Assembly (NCBI GenBank): GCA_947581635.1
Contig: CANPVE010000001.1
Coordinates: forward strand, 124,001-188,000
Direction of reading: 5' to 3'
Length of the DNA stretch: 64,000 nucleotides
Source of the DNA: an uncultured Clostridia bacterium
GTDB taxonomy: Bacteria > Bacillota > Clostridia > Oscillospirales > Acutalibacteraceae
The translations under genes were made by a program, and so were the position numbers. This document shows, one piece after another, positions 61,298 through 64,000 of this stretch. Numbering within the stretch: position 1 is the stretch's first letter; each line of letters starts with the position of its first letter. The notes beneath the pieces were generated by a model, which was given only the letters and a program-made list of their open reading frames with translations, had not been told where the DNA came from and made no database searches.

Positions 61298-63715
61298 TTG
61301 GAAAATGACATATTGAATCTGTCGGGCGATAATAGAGTATCATCCGAAACGGAGGGAAGCTCGGGCTGTTCAATAACGGTGTTTGATTACAGCCATATCC
61401 CCGACGAGTACAACCTTATGGCATTCGGCAAGGAAGAGGTTACTTTCGGCAGAGATGACACCAACGATATAATGATCGCGTCGGATATAGTGTCCCGCAG
61501 ACACGGCCATTTTACCGTAAAAGACGGAAGATGCTATATCACCGACGACAAAAGCACCAACGGCACCTACGTAAATGGCAGACGTATTGCACAAGTTGAA
61601 CTGAAAGACGGCGATTCTATTCGCATTGACGATATATCCCAATCGGTATTCAGCGGCATAAGCATGATATTTTCGGATAAAAATTCAGGTGCGGATTGGA
61701 ATACCCTAAAACTTGAGAGAGATACGACCAAAATAGGGCGAGACAGACAGTCCGACATTGTGATAGACGACCCAAAGGCGAGAATGGACGCGGCGGAGAT
61801 ACACATTGTGGACAACACAAGATATATTCTCACATCTCCCACAGACAACAGCGGAATTTTAGTAAACAACACGCCTATGGCGGGAAGGCGGTACGAATTG
61901 CACGATGAGGACGTTTTCAGCATAGGCAATACAAAGTTCTCTTACTCCAAGGGTGTGCTCTACTATAAGCGCGACAAGGCGGGAATGTCGCTGGAACTTG
62001 TCAATATCTCAAAATTCGTCAGGCAGGCATTCAGAAAGGACAAAAAAATTCTCGATGATACCAGTATGCTGATTCAGCCGGGTGACTTTGTAGCGATAGT
62101 TGGAGGTTCAGGCTCGGGCAAGTCCACACTTATGAACTGCATAAACGGTTTCGACAAGCCGACAACGGGTAAGGTATTGGTAAATAGGCGTGACCTTTAC
62201 GAGAATTATGACGAGCTAAAAAATGAAATAGGCTATGTACCTCAGCAGGACATAGTTCATGAAAATCTTACGCTTATAAGTATGCTGCGTTATGTTGCCA
62301 AGCTTCGTCTGCCCGAGGATACCTCCAGGGCCGAGCGTGAGTCCCGTGTGAATGATGTATTACAGATAGTTGAGCTTACCAAGCACAAGGATAAGATGAT
62401 ACGCAAGCTGTCAGGCGGACAAAAAAAGCGCGCTTCAATAGCTGTGGAGCTTATGAGCGATCCGGGGCTTTTTTTTCTCGACGAGCCTTCGTCGGGTCTC
62501 GACCCGGGCACCGAGCGTACGCTTATGCACACCCTTAAGCGCATGAGCAATGATGGCAAGACTGTCATAATGATAACACATAACACCAACAATATTCATC
62601 TCTGCGATAAACTGATATTCCTTGGCGCGGGCGGTTATGTTGCTTTCTGCGGAAATCCGGCTGATGCGCGCTCGTTCTTCGGAATACCAAAGGATCAGGA
62701 TTTGACAGACGCATACACCAAGGTTGAGGAAGATCCCGCAGGCTGGGAGACGAAGTTCAATGCCTCGCCGTACAACAAGACAGAGACCATGGGTGAAATT
62801 AAAGAACCTGCGGTGTCTACAGAGGAGAAGAAGGAGCGTAAAAAGAAGCTCGAAAAACAAAAGCATAAGTCGTTCTTTCATCAGTTCAGCGTGCTTTCAC
62901 AGAGATACCTCAATCTCATCTGGAATGACAAGATGCGATTACTTTTTTTCCTGCTGCAAGGACCGCTTATAGCATACCTCTTCTCGTTCGTCACGGTTGA
63001 AAATACCTTCAAGTCGTACTTTGACGCGCAGTCGATGTTGTTTTGCCTCTGCTGTGCCGGAATATGGGTGGGACTTATGAATTCCATTCAGGAAGTATGC
63101 AAGGAGCGAAATATAGTTCGGCGCGAGTATATGTCAGATGTGAAACTGAGCGCCTATATCTGTTCCAAGCTGGCTGTGCAGACGCTGCTTGCCGTAGTCC
63201 AGTGCGGATTGATGCTGACGGTGTTCTCGCTTACAATCGGGCTTCCCGAGAGGGGCGTTATATTCCACCATTCAATGATAGAGATGATGATAACTCTGGT
63301 GCTTGTGACGGTTTCGTCGTCGTCGCTGGGACTTTTAGTTTCGTCTATGGTCAAAAATACCGACCGCGCTATGGTCTTTGCGCCGATAATTCTTATACCG
63401 CAGCTCCTTTTCTCCGGAATACTCTTTGAATTGAAGGGCGTCACAGAGGTTATATCCTGGGTATGCGTGAGCCGTTGGGGAATGCAGGCGTTCAGCAATA
63501 CCGCCGATCTCAACGGAGTTCTGTGGAACAATCTCTCGCTCAGCTACAAGTCTGAGGAAATGCTCGAGCACGCATACGAGCTTAACCGCAATGCGCTGTA
63601 TCATCATTCGGCGCTCAATCTCCTCGCAACATGGTGCATAATATTGTTCACAATAGCGGTATTCTGCTTCATAAGCGCGTTGGTTCTCAAAAGCGTCAAG
63701 AACGACAAGCGATGA
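61298..63715 (+). CDS. ABC transporter with two N-terminal FHA domains (Rv1747-like architecture)
   Basis: An 805-residue fusion: FHA-1 (about 45-105) with EEVTFGRDDTNDIMIASDIV, SRRHGHF and STNGTYVNGR; FHA-2 (about 140-200) with KIGRDRQSDIVIDDP, which lacks the full Ser-Arg-x-His core; an ABC ATPase with Walker A GGSGSGKSTLMN near residue 270, LSGGQKKRASIA near 371 and Walker B LFFLDEPSSGLD near 391; and six C-terminal membrane helices of the ABC-2 type from about 545. FHA domains bind phosphothreonine, so activity is likely controlled by a Ser/Thr kinase. The same domain order is known in M. tuberculosis Rv1747, phosphorylated by PknF. The start is TTG with GGAGG upstream. Confidence 0.93.
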   Translation: MENDILNLSGDNRVSSETEGSSGCSITVFDYSHIPDEYNLMAFGKEEVTFGRDDTNDIMIASDIVSRRHGHFTVKDGRCYITDDKSTNGTYVNGRRIAQVELKDGDSIRIDDISQSVFSGISMIFSDKNSGADWNTLKLERDTTKIGRDRQSDIVIDDPKARMDAAEIHIVDNTRYILTSPTDNSGILVNNTPMAGRRYELHDEDVFSIGNTKFSYSKGVLYYKRDKAGMSLELVNISKFVRQAFRKDKKILDDTSMLIQPGDFVAIVGGSGSGKSTLMNCINGFDKPTTGKVLVNRRDLYENYDELKNEIGYVPQQDIVHENLTLISMLRYVAKLRLPEDTSRAERESRVNDVLQIVELTKHKDKMIRKLSGGQKKRASIAVELMSDPGLFFLDEPSSGLDPGTERTLMHTLKRMSNDGKTVIMITHNTNNIHLCDKLIFLGAGGYVAFCGNPADARSFFGIPKDQDLTDAYTKVEEDPAGWETKFNASPYNKTETMGEIKEPAVSTEEKKERKKKLEKQKHKSFFHQFSVLSQRYLNLIWNDKMRLLFFLLQGPLIAYLFSFVTVENTFKSYFDAQSMLFCLCCAGIWVGLMNSIQEVCKERNIVRREYMSDVKLSAYICSKLAVQTLLAVVQCGLMLTVFSLTIGLPERGVIFHHSMIEMMITLVLVTVSSSSLGLLVSSMVKNTDRAMVFAPIILIPQLLFSGILFELKGVTEVISWVCVSRWGMQAFSNTADLNGVLWNNLSLSYKSEEMLEHAYELNRNALYHHSALNLLATWCIILFTIAVFCFISALVLKSVKNDKR

Positions 63716-64000
63716 GCGATGATCTCGGTTCACAGCCGCACACCTGCTCATGCGGCGACGTTGTGGCGATAGGTGATCGGTATTACCGCATGGGAGAACC
63801 GATACATCAAGGCAATGACAGCCGAATCCATTCCGCTGAATTGATCAAGGGCGGCTGTGGTTCGGCTTTTGTCGTAAAATATTATATCTGCCGTCGTGGC
63901 AGCGAGGCTTGGATCGGAGCGATGAAAGAAATTGAAGCAGCGCTGAAACTCAAAAAATGCCGCTATACAGTTAGGTTGCGTGACTATAGCATACGGGAAA
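63712..64000 (+). CDS. Start of a Ser/Thr protein kinase-like gene, cut by the window end
   Basis: The ATG at 63712 overlaps the transporter stop by 4 bases (ATGA) and the frame runs open to the window edge, 96 codons. After a short Cys-containing head (HTCSCGDVVAIGDRYYRMGE) it shows GGCGSAFVVKYYICRRG, where the Lys would fit the kinase beta-3 strand (VxxK), and KEIEAALKLKKC, a candidate alpha-C helix with its Glu. This matches the N-lobe of a Ser/Thr kinase, and coupling to a double-FHA transporter supports it. The catalytic loop lies beyond the window, so this remains a probable call. Confidence 0.6.
   Translation, partial: MSDDLGSQPHTCSCGDVVAIGDRYYRMGEPIHQGNDSRIHSAELIKGGCGSAFVVKYYICRRGSEAWIGAMKEIEAALKLKKCRYTVRLRDYSIRE

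Noticed and set aside
1..64000. CRISPR arrays, insertion sequences, prophage or integrated elements
   Set aside because: No regularly spaced direct repeats, transposase, integrase or phage structural gene was found; the only repeats are the short coding repeat at 19253 and the LRRs.

Overview
The window reads as one block of chromosome from a low-to-mid GC Gram-positive bacterium, most likely a Clostridia member near the Ruminococcaceae/Oscillospiraceae. The reasons are the folate-dependent tRNA methyltransferase TrmFO, the order rnc - radical SAM - smc - ftsY, the order yhbY - nadD - yqeK - LCP - rsfS, a CD1247-type protein, DnaD and DnaI-type primosome genes, strong Shine-Dalgarno sites, and clean sigma-A promoters with 17-base spacers. 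About a third of the genes appear to start with TTG or GTG. There is no phage, insertion sequence, integron or CRISPR array. The species call is an inference from gene content.

Layout. 1-5.7 kb: the end of a SpoU-type rRNA methylase, then dprA, topA and trmFO. 5.7-17 kb: one long + strand run of acetyltransferase, plsX, an alpha/beta hydrolase, chorismate mutase, rnc, a radical SAM protein, a KptA RNA 2'-phosphotransferase fused to a pyrophosphatase-like domain, smc, a second acetyltransferase, ftsY and rdgB. A decayed RCC1-repeat lipoprotein gene follows. 17.6-21 kb: the yhbY-nadD-yqeK-LCP-rsfS ribosome/NAD/envelope cluster. 21-32 kb: RimJ-type acetyltransferase, methyltransferase, leuS, rpsU, yqeG, endonuclease IV-like protein, aroQ, Xaa-Pro peptidase, efp, a CD1247-type protein, trpF, a DUF434 protein and a frameshifted Nudix gene.

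32-44 kb: comF, glyA, an XRE regulator, alaA (minus strand), proBA, a 988-residue acidic membrane protein, an anion permease and a LicD-type gene. 44.7-50.4 kb: a leucine-rich-repeat membrane protein, rpsT, a 53-residue membrane protein, an orphan OmpR-type response regulator, and a DnaD-DnaI helicase-loader pair. 50.5-59.3 kb: VanW and SUKH proteins (minus strand), a heterodimeric ABC exporter, a sugar-phosphate transferase and two polytopic membrane proteins (minus strand). 59.5-64 kb: a promoter-to-terminator interval with no convincing gene (candidate small RNA), tRNA-Pro(GGG), a DegT-like protein without its PLP lysine, a double-FHA ABC transporter and the start of a kinase-like gene.

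Most of this is housekeeping: translation and RNA processing (rnc, leuS, efp, rpsU, rpsT, yhbY, rsfS, trmFO), DNA maintenance and replication (topA, smc, dnaD/dnaI, dprA, nfo-like), protein targeting (ftsY) and amino acid supply (glyA, proBA, alaA, trpF, aroQ). The points most worth a second look are the KptA-pyrophosphatase fusion, the FHA-ABC/kinase/DegT-like module at the right edge, the candidate non-coding transcript, the metal-finger-like insertion in the LCP protein, and three decayed genes.
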